NCBI RefSeq assembly: GCF_027580225.2
Contig: NC_073361.2
Span: forward strand, 25,528,501-25,592,500
DNA length: 64,000 bases
Reading direction: 5' to 3'
DNA from: Misgurnus anguillicaudatus
Taxonomy: Eukaryota > Chordata > Actinopteri > Cypriniformes > Cobitidae
A program made the position numbers and the translations under genes. The notes under the pieces are model-generated. The model searched no databases. It saw nothing but the letters and a program-made list of their open reading frames with translations, and was not told the origin of the DNA. This document shows, piece after piece, positions 23,801 to 31,342 of this stretch; positions within the stretch are counted from its first letter, which is position 1, and every line of letters starts with the position of its first letter.

Positions 23801-26134
23801 CACAGCTACTGTTGTTGACTGCTGATGATGACGATTTTAGAAGTTTATGTTTTTTTATTTGGTTAGGCCTTTGAGAAATGGGCAGCATAATTTAGTTAAG
23901 TAGAACTTGGATCCGCATCCATTGTTGGTCCTGAAACAACATTCAATGTCAAAAAAGCCATAAAGAAGCAGTTTAATTAGTTTTTTACAGTATATTCAAA
24001 ATGTGCAATGTATGATGTACTGCCGTAAATTCATTAGAATATCTAACCATTGTATTTAGGGATGCACCAATACAATATTGTGCTGATACAGATTACTTAG
24101 AATGACATCTACCAATACAGATAGATGAAGAAATATGTTCTTACTATTTCTTGTTTTAAATTATTACCGTATTTTCCCGAGTATAAGTCGCATCAGTCAA
24201 AAATGCATTTTGAAGAGGAAAAAAACATATTTAAGTCGCAATGGACTATACGTCGCGTTTATTTAGAAAATGATTTCACAAAATCCAAGCCGAAGAACAG
24301 ACATTTATTCTCGAAAGGCAAGTCATTCAACTAAACAATAGCACAGAACAGCAGGCTGAATAGGTGTCTGTACATTAGGGATGTAATGATGCACGTTTTC
24401 TCAATGAATGAATTTTAATGAATTACGGTTGAAGTCCCGGCACATCCCAAAGCCAGGGGGCGCTCTCATGCAGCAAATTCCTTTGTGCCACAGAAGTAGT
24501 AGTATTACGAACGCTATTCCAGGAAATGTCTATATATGTCTATATCGCTGTTCTTCAAATTGTTTCAGGTATTTTCATGATTATAAAGAATATTTTGAAT
24601 GATTTTGTTTAATGAGTGTTGCTTTTTTAAATGCACGTTATAAACGACTTCCTACTGACCAAATGCCGTAGTACACGCACAAGCTGTGCTTGAAACAAAG
24701 AATAGTAGCCTTGCGATTCAGAATCGATTTCAGACTGGCTGAATTGGCTAAATTAACACGACAAGGCAAATCAAGTTCAAAAAGGTCCCAAAGTGAATTC
24801 ACTGAATTCATTGAATAACATAAATACAGGAGAAGTATAGAGCGGACTCTCGCGGCTGTAGACGGTAATGATTTCTCTTGGTTAATATGAAATAATTTTT
24901 ACGTATAAGTCGCACCTGAATATAAGTTCCAGGACCCGCCAAACTATGAAAAAAGTGCGACTTATAGTCCGGAAAATACGATATTTCATCATAGCAGTGC
25001 AGAGCGTACAAACTGCAACTCTGTTGTCATTGTGACTGAATTCAAAATATTCACACAGCATGAGCTCTGATGCGTTTTTATTGCCAGCATATAATCTGCC
25101 TTTATCATCGGCTGTTTTAAACATTTATCCGATGACGGATAATGAGACACTGAATTAAGACCAATATATTGGTGCATCCCTAATTGTATTACTGTGTTGA
25201 CTATAATAGTTGGAAGGTTCTTTACACGCATCATCTACATAACTCTCAATCCTTTCCACAGGATCTGAAGTTCATCTACGGACGGTATATCGACATCTCC
25301 TCAGAGGAGCAGAGAAACATGTAAGCATCTCGGCCTAAGGCCCTCGTCTACACCTCTAGGGCTGATCAAAATCAAAGCCAATAAAAAGCAAACACTACTC
25401 CCATGTATCTTGGGAACAATGAATGAAAGAGTTCTTCATGAACACGTGCTGATGTGTGTGTTTGGTCCCGCCAGGTTCGATATTGTGTTGATGAGAGAGG
25501 GGCGGATGAAAGGCCAGGCTTTCGTCGGCCTGCCAAACGAGAAGAGTGCAGAGAAAGCCTTGAAGGAAACCAATGGATATGTTCTCCATGACAAACCTTT
25601 AGTAGTGGTATCCTTTATTTGGGTGGTTATTTTTAGCATTACCTCACAGGTAGACTGCATGTATATACTGTATGTAAAATTTAGGCTGTTAATAGAATAG
25701 AAAGTTGTGGCAGGCAAATCTAAACCCTGTCCTGGAAACTGACCCTTTGAGTGAATTTTTTTACAAAAGATCATCATTTTTGCATCAATCATAAAAATGT
25801 AAAGAACATTTTGTAAAAATATATAGATATAACCTAATATTATTTTATTTAACATTGACTAAGGTCATGTCAAATATTGAAATCAAACGTTGATGCTCCA
25901 AAGACTTGAGACTTGATTTCACAGACAGGGCCACAAATAACTACAAATCAAAACACTATAAATGTTGTATATGATATTTATATGTTTAAGGTTTTGTTAG
26001 ACCTAGTATTTGTTAAATCACCTGTCGAATCAAATTGCTTGTTACCACCTTAATACAACCTCCAGCAATTTGCCCGATCTGCAAAGCCTAAACCGGAATC
26101 TGCCAATCCAACAAAAGGAGGAAAAAAATCCTAA
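10971..26134 (+). CDS. rnpc3: U11/U12 snRNP 65 kDa protein (RNA-binding region containing 3), 14 coding exons
   Basis: Joining 10971-11123, 11224-11271, 11359-11468, 12904-12990, 15064-15175, 15821-15889, 16195-16328, 16413-16538, 16688-16839, 22077-22244, 22562-22656, 25262-25320, 25475-25607 and 26066-26134 gives an uninterrupted 505-codon frame (504 residues), close to the human protein. All junctions are GT-AG and in phase. RRM1 spans about residues 16-88, with RNP2 LIIRHL (16-21) and RNP1 KHTAFASF (52-59). A proline-rich stretch (194-218), an acidic stretch (about 220-237) and a basic KRKKPRLK (261-268) follow. RRM2 spans about 405-487, with RNP2 LYVKNI (406-411) and RNP1 KGQAFVGL (450-457). 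In the known family the C-terminal RRM binds the U12 snRNA 3' stem-loop, and the N-terminal part contacts the U11 59K protein. Together they bridge U11 and U12 in the minor spliceosome in the nucleus. The start is the first ATG after the acceptor at 10964. Identity was made by recalled similarity, not a search. Confidence 0.96.
11224..11271 (+). CDS. rnpc3: rnpc3 coding exon 2 (RNP1 of RRM1)
   Basis: A 16-codon exon between ttgcag and AAAG|GTAAAA. It encodes KHTAFASFSSEASASK, carrying the RNP1 octamer with its aromatic Phe. It starts and ends in phase 0. Confidence 0.95.
11359..11468 (+). CDS. rnpc3: rnpc3 coding exon 3 (end of RRM1)
   Basis: Acceptor ccatgcag and donor GACAG|GTAGAT; 110 bp, leaving two bases of a codon. 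It encodes the last helix and strand of RRM1, including LGHTLVVEFAKDQ. Confidence 0.95.
11888..12601. mobile_element. hAT-like element in rnpc3 intron 3
   Basis: Left CAGCATTCCCACGGGTCCTT and right GTGTGGGAACCCTG are degenerate inverted ends, flanked by aatatt on both sides (11882-11887, 12602-12607). Inside at about 12193-12480 is a further repeat rich in gagaagggaacgagacgctg that looks like a nested insertion. Confidence 0.65.
12657..12733. mobile_element. 77-bp mini-MITE with GGCTGCGTCCGAAA ends
   Basis: Perfect terminal inverted repeats GGCTGCGTCCGAAA / TTTCGGACGCAGCC enclose only about 49 bp, including ctatatagtatgg. It lies in rnpc3 intron 3, and a relative with similar ends lies at about 61630-61745. 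Confidence 0.7.
12904..12990 (+). CDS. rnpc3: rnpc3 coding exon 4 (linker)
   Basis: Acceptor tttcag and donor CTGGG|GTGGGT, 87 bp. It encodes a hydrophilic linker ending VDNSIAPSLG, like the stretch that follows RRM1 in other vertebrates. The preceding intron carries a hAT-like element and a mini-MITE. Confidence 0.9.
13650..14565. mobile_element. TTAA-flanked foldback, family 3, full copy
   Basis: Starts TTAAAGGAGTATTCCATTT and ends AAATGGAATATTCCTTTAA. The arms pair for about 300 bp (gatgtctttctttgttcag; cgaggcataagggtcttatc against gataagaccctcatgcctcg). It lies in rnpc3 intron 4. The left half of a relative is at 60495-61170. Confidence 0.85.
14637..14812. repeat. AT-rich palindromic tract with (AT)n microsatellite
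   Basis: (TA)n tracts, the longest at about 14738-14811. Their flanks ttttatattaataaaatat and attaatataaaagaaagct are themselves inverted. It lies in rnpc3 intron 4. Confidence 0.9.
15064..15175 (+). CDS. rnpc3: rnpc3 coding exon 5
   Basis: Acceptor cccacag and donor TTCAA|GTGAGC, 112 bp. It encodes LKYFYPPPSSGILTNIA and then SVPKFYVQ, a block I recognise as conserved among 65K proteins. Confidence 0.95.
15821..15889 (+). CDS. rnpc3: rnpc3 coding exon 6
   Basis: Acceptor caccacag and donor CCAATG|GTAAGC, 23 codons, phase 0 at both ends. It encodes VLHLMNKMNLPSPFGPVTA, a characteristic 65K block. Confidence 0.95.
16195..16328 (+). CDS. rnpc3: rnpc3 coding exon 7 (proline-rich and acidic)
   Basis: Acceptor ttttcag and donor AAAG|GTAGCA, 134 bp. 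It encodes a run with about half prolines (residues 194-218), then a Ser/Glu/Asp stretch containing SEYESGDDED. It is GC-rich compared with the flanking introns. Confidence 0.95.
16413..16538 (+). CDS. rnpc3: rnpc3 coding exon 8 (basic segment)
   Basis: Acceptor tctcaaag and donor CATGG|GTAAAC, 126 bp. It encodes MIRLMGLVNQPCKRQ and the basic cluster KRKKPRLK, a plausible nuclear localisation signal. Confidence 0.93.
16688..16839 (+). CDS. rnpc3: rnpc3 coding exon 9
   Basis: Donor GCAGAAG|GTAAGG. The acceptor (gtatctattag) is weak and short of pyrimidines, but phase and similarity (DVFEQPQSLGQKKIEFHIS) support it. It is followed by a 5.2-kb intron expanded by two hAT-like elements. Confidence 0.92.
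17342..19999. mobile_element. hAT-like element, 2658 bp, 8-bp TSD, no transposase
   Basis: Ends TAGGGCTGTCAAAATTA and TTGACAGCCCTA are inverted. The perfect 8-bp direct repeat ctgtctat flanks it (17334-17341, 20000-20007). The subterminal parts repeat gcgttaa/ttaatcgc motifs. No hAT transposase frame is visible, and an (AAT)n tract (~18294-18345) and a GAAGAG element (19399-19647) lie inside. It is the main reason rnpc3 intron 9 is 5.2 kb. Confidence 0.9.
19399..19647. mobile_element. GAAGAG-ended MITE, short copy, 4-bp TSD AACT
   Basis: GAAGAGTTTCGTTGCAAAAT and TTTTGCAACGAAACTCTTC ends with AACT on each side (19395-19398, 19648-19651). It is nearly identical over its 249 bp to the copy at 60231-60478. 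It is nested in the hAT-like element at 17342-19999. Confidence 0.9.
20234..20988. mobile_element. hAT-like element, 755 bp, 8-bp TSD
   Basis: TAGGGGTGTAATGGTTC and GAACCGTTACACCCCTA ends are flanked by gtttgtat (20226-20233, 20989-20996). No transposase. It lies in rnpc3 intron 9. Confidence 0.9.
21187..21285 (+). repeat. DANA/HE1-like SINE, fragment
   Basis: gtagcttaattgatgatat resembles the tRNA-like A-box part, and agtccctttggataaaagca the typical body of zebrafish DANA-type SINEs. The B-box region is missing. Confidence 0.6.
22077..22244 (+). CDS. rnpc3: rnpc3 coding exon 10
   Basis: Acceptor attttcag and donor CGAGATG|GTGAAA, 168 bp. It encodes GFGKIYPS and then the acidic EDEDIPSEFISRRELERGRL block that precedes RRM2. 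Confidence 0.95.
22562..22656 (+). CDS. rnpc3: rnpc3 coding exon 11 (RNP2 of RRM2)
   Basis: Acceptor ttttacag and donor GAAAAA|GTAAGT, 95 bp. It encodes YEPGEPTSRLYVKNIAKQV, with RNP2 LYVKNI at residues 406-411. Confidence 0.95.
23231..23665. mobile_element. TTAA foldback, family 2, left half only
   Basis: TTAAAGGAAAACACCACCG opens a sequence matching the left arm of 6937-7359 (tagcatttagcctagcccca), continuing into blocks shared with 40406-41050. No closing arm with a terminal TTAA is found. It lies in rnpc3 intron 11. Confidence 0.6.
24057..25182. mobile_element. hAT-like element, 1126 bp, 8-bp TSD
   Basis: TAGGGATGCACCAATA and ATTGGTGCATCCCTA ends are flanked by attgtatt (24049-24056, 25183-25190). 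It is interrupted by a nested palindromic element at about 24170-24981. It lies in rnpc3 intron 11. Confidence 0.9.
24170..24981. mobile_element. Nested element with CGTATTTTCC ends
   Basis: Left CGTATTTTCCCGAGTATAAG and right CTTATAGTCCGGAAAATACG are inverted, with further paired gtcgca/tgcgac motifs inside. No clean target duplication could be read. Confidence 0.6.
25262..25320 (+). CDS. rnpc3: rnpc3 coding exon 12 (RRM2)
   Basis: Acceptor tccacag and donor AACAT|GTAAGC, 59 bp. It encodes DLKFIYGRYIDISSEEQRN, helix 1 and strand 2 of RRM2. The preceding intron carries a hAT-like element with another element nested in it. Confidence 0.95.
25475..25607 (+). CDS. rnpc3: rnpc3 coding exon 13 (RNP1 of RRM2), followed by a U12-type donor
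   Basis: Acceptor cccgccag, 133 bp. It encodes the RNP1 octamer KGQAFVGL and then NGYVLHDKPLVV. The exon ends directly at GTATCCTTT, the exact U12-type donor consensus, unlike every other donor of the gene. Confidence 0.95.
25608..26065 (+). other. U12-type (minor spliceosome) intron in rnpc3
   Basis: The 5' splice site is GTATCCTTT (25608-25616), a perfect GT-AG minor-class donor. CACCTTAAT at 26046-26054 matches the U12 branch consensus TTCCTTRAY at seven of nine places. Its branch A (26053) is 12 nt from the terminal AG, the short spacing typical of this class. There is no strong polypyrimidine tract before the AG, also as expected. This is seen in sequence; use of the minor spliceosome is inferred. 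Confidence 0.88.
26066..26134 (+). CDS. rnpc3: rnpc3 coding exon 14 with stop codon
   Basis: Acceptor cctccag, then QFARSAKPKPESANPTKGG and a short basic end KKS before TAA (26132-26134). The Gln-Phe-Ala-Arg-Ser that closes RRM2 joins exactly in phase to the exon-13 end KPLVV. Confidence 0.94.
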   Translation, partial: QFARSAKPKPESANPTKGGKKS

Positions 26135-26321
26135 ACTGGTGGGAAAGAGGACACATTCAGGTGCTTATGTGTTTTTTTAAACTGTATCTGTATCTTTAAG
26201 TAGGGTGAGTAAAAGGCTTTGACAACATGTTGAAAACGTGGAAGTCTTGGTTATTTTATCCTAAACTTAACCCAAGATTTCTGTTTGTTTAAGATATCGA
26301 TGTTGCATCATAGTACCTCAG

Positions 26322-26336
26322 TCATGAGTCTACAGG
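26322..26336 (+). promoter_or_regulatory. Candidate proximal 3' splice sites upstream of the USSE
   Basis: Two AGs, tacctcag (ending 26321) and tctacag (ending 26335), lie 18-32 nt upstream of the first USSE motif. Either would begin a long-3'-UTR terminal exon containing the USSE. Candidate donors after the stop codon are CAG|GTGCTT at 26160 and the stronger AGG|GTGAGT at 26204. The pairing is inferred. Confidence 0.5.
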
Positions 26337-26353
26337 AAGTCCAACTTTACATC

Positions 26354-26374
26354 ATATCCTTTAAAATATCCTTT
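26354..26374 (+). promoter_or_regulatory. USSE: tandem U12-type 5' splice-site motifs binding U11 snRNP
   Basis: Two perfect ATATCCTTT motifs (26354-26362 and 26366-26374) sit 12 nt apart in the 3' non-coding part of rnpc3. Established knowledge: vertebrate U11-48K and U11/U12-65K genes carry this paired motif, which is bound by U11 snRNP rather than spliced. It activates an upstream 3' splice site and gives negative feedback on the minor spliceosome. Gene, position, copy number and spacing all fit. Confidence 0.9.
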
Positions 26375-26437
26375 GCAGATGTTGTGCGCAAGTTTAAATT
26401 ATACGCATGGATAAAAGGGTATAGGAAAATGTTATCT

Positions 26438-27249
26438 TTAAAGTGACACTCCCCTTTTTTTTGAAAATATACTCATTTTCCAGCTCCCCTAGAGTTAAAC
26501 ATTTGATTTTTACCGTTTTGGAGTCCATTCAGCCGATCTCAGGGTCTGGCGCTACCACTTTTTGGCATGGCTTGGCACGGTCCATTGAGTCTGATTGGAC
26601 CATTGGCATCGCGCTAAAAAGATAACCTAAGAGTTTCGATGTTTTTCCTGTTTGAAACTTGACTCTTCTGTGGCTTTATCGTGTGCTACGACCGACGGAA
26701 AATTTAAAGTTGCGATTTTCTGGGCAGATATGGCTGGAAACTGCTCTCATTCTGGCGTAGTGGTCAGGGACTTTGCTGCTGTGGCATGGCTGCCGAATGC
26801 GTAGTGATGTTGCGCAGTGCCCGAAAATAGTCCCCTGACATTGAAAGTTACTAAGGGGACTGTTTTTGGCTGCTGCGTGGTGTCATTGCACCTCCTGCGG
26901 CCATGTTGCGGCGGCGGGGTCCTTGATTGTTGCGCCAGAGTGAGAGTATAGTTCCTAATCATATCTGCCTAGAGAATCACAACTTTGGATTTTCTGTTGG
27001 TCTTGGTGCACGGTGTGGCTGCGGAGGAGTCAAGTTTTAAATAAATTTTAAATAACTCTTTGGTTGTTTTTTGGCGGGATGCTGGTGGTCTGGTCGGGTT
27101 CGGTGGATTGTGCTAGGCTATGCTGAGGGGGGTGGTGCCGGACCCGGAGATCGGCTGAATGGATTCAAAAAATATAAAATTCCAGGTGTTTAACTCTGGG
27201 GGAGCTGGAAAATTAGCCTATATTCAAAAAAAGTGGAGTGTCCCTTTAA
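26438..27249. mobile_element. TTAA-flanked foldback, family 1, full copy inside the rnpc3 3' region
   Basis: TTAAAGTGACACTCCCC opens and GTGGAGTGTCCCTTTAA closes it, with paired interior blocks (cagctcccctagagttaaac / gtttaactctgggggagctg). It lies between the USSE and the distal 3' UTR exon. It would therefore be intronic in a short-UTR message and exonic in a long-UTR message. Confidence 0.88.
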
Positions 27250-27382
27250 TACAGATAGCAATAACTACATATATATTTCTTCTAAATGCCGATGTATTCT
27301 TGCTCACTACTGTTTTTTTAACATAAAATAATATTAATTTACACATGAAATTTATTATTAATATTTTCTTTTTCCCTCACAG

Positions 27383-27475
27383 ATTGTATTGCGGAATGCT
27401 GCTGTTGATTCCTGTTGGGCCAAATTTTTTCTTTTTTTATATTTTTGCAATAAAATATAAATACAATATGCTTGT
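27383..27475 (+). other. rnpc3: rnpc3 distal 3' UTR exon with poly(A) signal
   Basis: A strong polypyrimidine tract and acceptor (tttccctcacag, ending 27382) is followed 67 nt later by AATAAA (27449-27454) and a GT/T-rich stretch. No other AATAAA closer to the stop codon forms a comparable signal. Joining 26160 or 26204 to 27383 gives the short 3' UTR form. Using the proximal acceptor gives a long form running through to the same poly(A) site. The exon end is approximate. Confidence 0.65.
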
Positions 27476-27932
27476 TTCTTTGGTCTCTAACCTTTATTGA
27501 AACTGCCAGACAGTTTTGAGACCTCACAACAATATTGCCTATGTAAATACTTATTTTATTTTTAATATCATTGTATTAATGTGGGTTGTTTGTGTGCGCT
27601 GGATAAAAAAAGGTCGGTCCTGTTATTTAATAGTAATGGTACCAGTATTGTTGGATTTGTCTTTGATGTGAAGGAGAATAAATTCAGAAATAACTATCAG
27701 TCTGTTGAGTCGTCTTCCAGTGGCACAGGCAACAGATGGTGCTGTCTATACAGCAGAGAACATAAACAAACAAAATAATACACCACCGCCAATGCCTCAA
27801 AGATTAGCTGTTATTTGTTTGCTGGCCATCAGATTATTCCCTTGACTAGTTGGTGATTTGAAATAGGACGTTTTGAAATTGTGAAATTTGCTTTAGATTG
27901 TGTAATAATATTTAATAATAGCCTACATACTT

Positions 27933-29037
27933 TTAAGTATGGAGGACTACAAGAGTCATGCAAAATGTAATAATGAACTTCAATATTTAATAACTACCTG
28001 GACAATAAAAATAGCAATTAATACATTTGTTTAAAAATTCATTAATCAATCTATAAATAAATAGACAAAGTTACAAAAAAAATCATTATGTAACATTTTA
28101 TTATGCAATAAAAAATGAGATTATAAAAATAATGTAGAAATGAAATATGAATCCATTAATAAATAGTTCAAAGTAATATAACAATTTACAAAAACAACAT
28201 AAAACACTCAATAAGTTTGTCATTTTAAATTGCATTTACAAATTTTTAATTAAATAATGGAATTTCAAAAATGTATTTCAAAAAGTGATTTTAAAAAGAG
28301 AAATAAAGAACTGGACTTATAAATTGAACTACAAATACAGGTTTCATTTTAGCCTCTCTATTTAGCTTTTCCGTGACTCTTTGGGTCTTCATCCGAGATC
28401 TATAAATCTGCGCATGACGTACAATCAGAGCCAATCAGTGAGCTTGTTACATCCACCTGGCCATAGCTAATTTGCATTTCTCAATAGAACATTTGCAAGG
28501 ACCTAAAGAGTCACGGGAAAGCTAAATAGAGAGGCTAAAACGAAAAGCAAATCGAATAACGAAAAGTATAAGGAGAATCATCGGGAAATGAAAACAGAAA
28601 TGTTAAACGGAAATGCCCTTTTAAATGCAAGTTAAACCTGTATTTGTAGTTTAATTTATAAATCCAGTTCTTTATTTCTCTTTTTAAATCGCTTTTTGAA
28701 ATACATTTTGAAATTCCATTATTTAATTAAGAATTTGTAAATGCAATTTAAAATGACGAACTTATTGAATGTTTTATGTTGTTTTTGTAAATTGTTATAT
28801 TACTTTGAACTATTTATTAATGGATTAATATTTCATTTGTACGTTATTGTTATAATCTCACTTTTTAATGCCTAATAAAATGTTACATAATGATTTTTTG
28901 TAACTTTGTCTATTTATAGATTAATTAATGAATTTTTAAACACATGTATTAATTGCTATTTTTATTGTCCAGGTAGTTATTAAATATTGAAGTTCTTTAT
29001 TACATTTTGCATGACTCTTGTGGTCCTCCATATTTAA
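27933..29037. repeat. ~1.1-kb near-perfect palindrome
   Basis: The sequence from tatggaggactacaagagtc to gactcttgtggtcctccata reads as two inverted arms of about 460-540 bp around a ~105-bp centre (28393-28497) that contains gccaatcag. Pairing is continuous over long AT-rich blocks. The right arm has about 85 extra bases rich in acgaaaag (28540-28635). It is probably a foldback transposon; no clear TSD or known end was recognised. Confidence 0.85.
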
Positions 29038-29289
29038 GTAGCATAAAAACAATATGCATATCTCATGGCTTATCCTAAAGTTTGATACTGTTGTAAAATC
29101 TGATACAATTACTAAACAAGGATAAACCCAACTAAATGACATTCGTACAAAACATTTTAATGGGTGATATGAGGCCCTGCTGATATTCAAATGCTCTCTA
29201 TTGCCTAAGAAAAGAATATTCGTTTCCATCTGTGTCCAATGGCATTCCCAACAAGGCCTCTTTTATCACTTTTGAAATTATACCTGATA

Positions 29290-29590
29290 AATGTCTTGGT
29301 AATTCTCAATATTTCCACTGCGGCTGGCGCATTTGTCATCATTGAAGTCAGCAGCGAGTACCTCACAGATGGGAACTCCTCACGGGTGGCATTGAAGTAC
29401 GAGCCGCGGGTCGAGCGCCGCCTCCTCCCGACGCACACGTGTGATTGATGACAACGTCTTTGTGGATCTCACCTGCTGGAGCTGCATTGGTTCATTACCA
29501 CGAGCCCTCAGTACAACGCTGCCCGCCAGGACGCCTCGAAGGACATTGCTGTGCTTTCCTACCTACAGCAAAACCTCAATGGTATGTGGT
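29290..29590 (+). other. Exon-like GC-rich segment, unassigned
   Basis: GC content rises sharply here. One + frame from 29331 is open except for two adjacent stops at 29446-29451. It continues as QRLCGSHLLELHW and then a hydrophilic stretch ending SKDIAVLSYLQQNLN at a GT donor (AATG|GTATGT). On the opposite strand a good donor (CAG|GTGAGA) also exists. I do not recognise the protein. It could be a decayed exon, a pseudogene piece or an unknown transposon fragment. Confidence 0.3.
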
Positions 29591-30298
29591 TATCAAAGCT
29601 TCAGACCTTTAACGATGGAGAACTTTTTCAACGCAGACACCACTTTATTAATAATATTTTCATTAGATTTTACTGTCATTGTAAACCAAAACAAATAAAT
29701 ATGGGTGATTCTCGCGAAATTAGACTTATGAGGTGTCATGAAACATTTTGATAAAAAAAAGTAAATGCAAAGTAAGAGTATCAAAATAAGAATGATAGCC
29801 TACAACAAACATCTTTTCACGTAGTATTTTGCACATGATTTCAAATTACATCATACAATCCAATTTTGTTGTTTTTCCACATTTAAGGGGAACATTTTCA
29901 TTACCGCAACGTGTCCATGACTGGATTTGGGTTCTTTGACATGGAAATATTTATAACTAAAAAGTCTAACAAATGTAAAGCTTCAGTGCATGTTATACTA
30001 TAAACATTTACAGTAAAGAAACATGTGGTATTCGGTGATCATTGGTAAATGTAGAGACAATAATAAGGAATATAAATGTGTCCAAGACCAATTTTCTCAT
30101 CCTCCGCAACAATTTTCAATCATTGTTTAAGCCCTCAAGGAACTAACTTTTAAAAAATTTGTTGGAAGGGGCATAATTGACTGTGACACTCAAGATGACT
30201 ACCTGGGGCACATTCAATCTCACACCGGTGCGCAATGTTTTGCTACGGTTTCCAGGTTGAACAACATGTTTCCTGGAAACGGCGTGCAACAGGTTTTA
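29591..30298. other. Intergenic; nothing recognised
   Basis: AT-rich with no inverted ends, tandem repeats or coding signal that I can support. Confidence 0.4.
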
Positions 30299-30729
30299 AG
30301 CCCAGGATACACTGCACGATAATTGTCTGTCCCAGACGAAAGATTGCCATCGTGAAACTATCGTCGCGATTTCTGTGATCGTGGCTCTCCATCGGTGGTC
30401 CTATGTCGTACAGTGAGAGAGGTTCAAAGACGGCCGTTTTCCCGGTCTTGCGTCCAAAGATAGCCTACGATAGTTTTCTGGCAGTTTCAGAAATTCGGCA
30501 TGATCACCGCACAGTGTGTTTGCTGCTACGACCTGCGCGCCGGTATTTGTTTACCACGAGCGCATGCTGGTGATGTTGCGCAACGTGTGACGCAGCCGCC
30601 GAAACTTCCGTGTCATCATCGTACAGTCTACATGCCTCTCGTACCCGAGTTTAAACGATACATATCGCACAGTGTGATAAGGTAATGATCTTATAAGAGT
30701 ACAAAAATCGTGCAGTGTATTCCGGGCTT
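30299..30729. mobile_element. TA-flanked element, copy 1 (GCCCRGGATACACTGCACGA ends)
   Basis: AGCCCAGGATACACTGCACG and CGTGCAGTGTATTCCGGGCT ends, TA on each side (30297-30298, 30730-30731). It is about 90 percent identical by eye to 39975-40389 across its length. The interior is CpG-rich with no transposase. Confidence 0.85.
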
Positions 30730-31342
30730 TAGAAGCGTTTTTTCTTGTTTGTTGGGTGTGTTAGAAATGGCGGCCCAATCAGCGGCAAAATGTATAAAAC
30801 CACACGGTAGTAAAGAGACAGCTCGCTCAATGGGTTCAAATTGGAATGTTGTCTTTGGAATGTTGTCTTGAACAATTGAGAATGAGATGCTTTTTGACAA
30901 AGCCTTGGTGTTTGTAAATAACTATGACAATCGAAGAGGTCACGGGGCTATCGGGGCATCCGTACATGCAGTCGGGTAGGAGCTGTCCTTACTGACCAAA
31001 GCACACTGACTGCCCGAACAAGAGCCGAATATCATGAATGATGACTGTTGTCTGCTTTTATGGTCTTCAAAATGAAAAAAATGGCTGTGGTCCATCCCTA
31101 CGGAAAAGGTCACGTCAGACTTCTGCTAGGATCGGTATGTTGTATTTAGAAAGGTGGAGTGCCATGACGTAATGCACTGGAGAAGCAGCAGGGTTGAAAT
31201 GTGACAGATGTGCATCTATAAATAGACAGCAAGCAAGCATCTTGTCCGTCTTTCTTTCCATCCGTCTATCCGGTACAATCCAAAACTGTACGGTACTGCC
31301 TTATAGGTTTTTAAAAAACTTAACCATAGACGAAAACGATAC

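Noticed and set aside
25436..25855. 139-codon minus frame
   Set aside because: Antisense of rnpc3 exon 13 and the following AT-rich U12-type intron; no independent support.
29441..29480. An insulin/relaxin-family gene from the QRLCGSHLLEL motif
   Set aside because: Only one cysteine motif, no A chain, no signal peptide, and two stops directly upstream.
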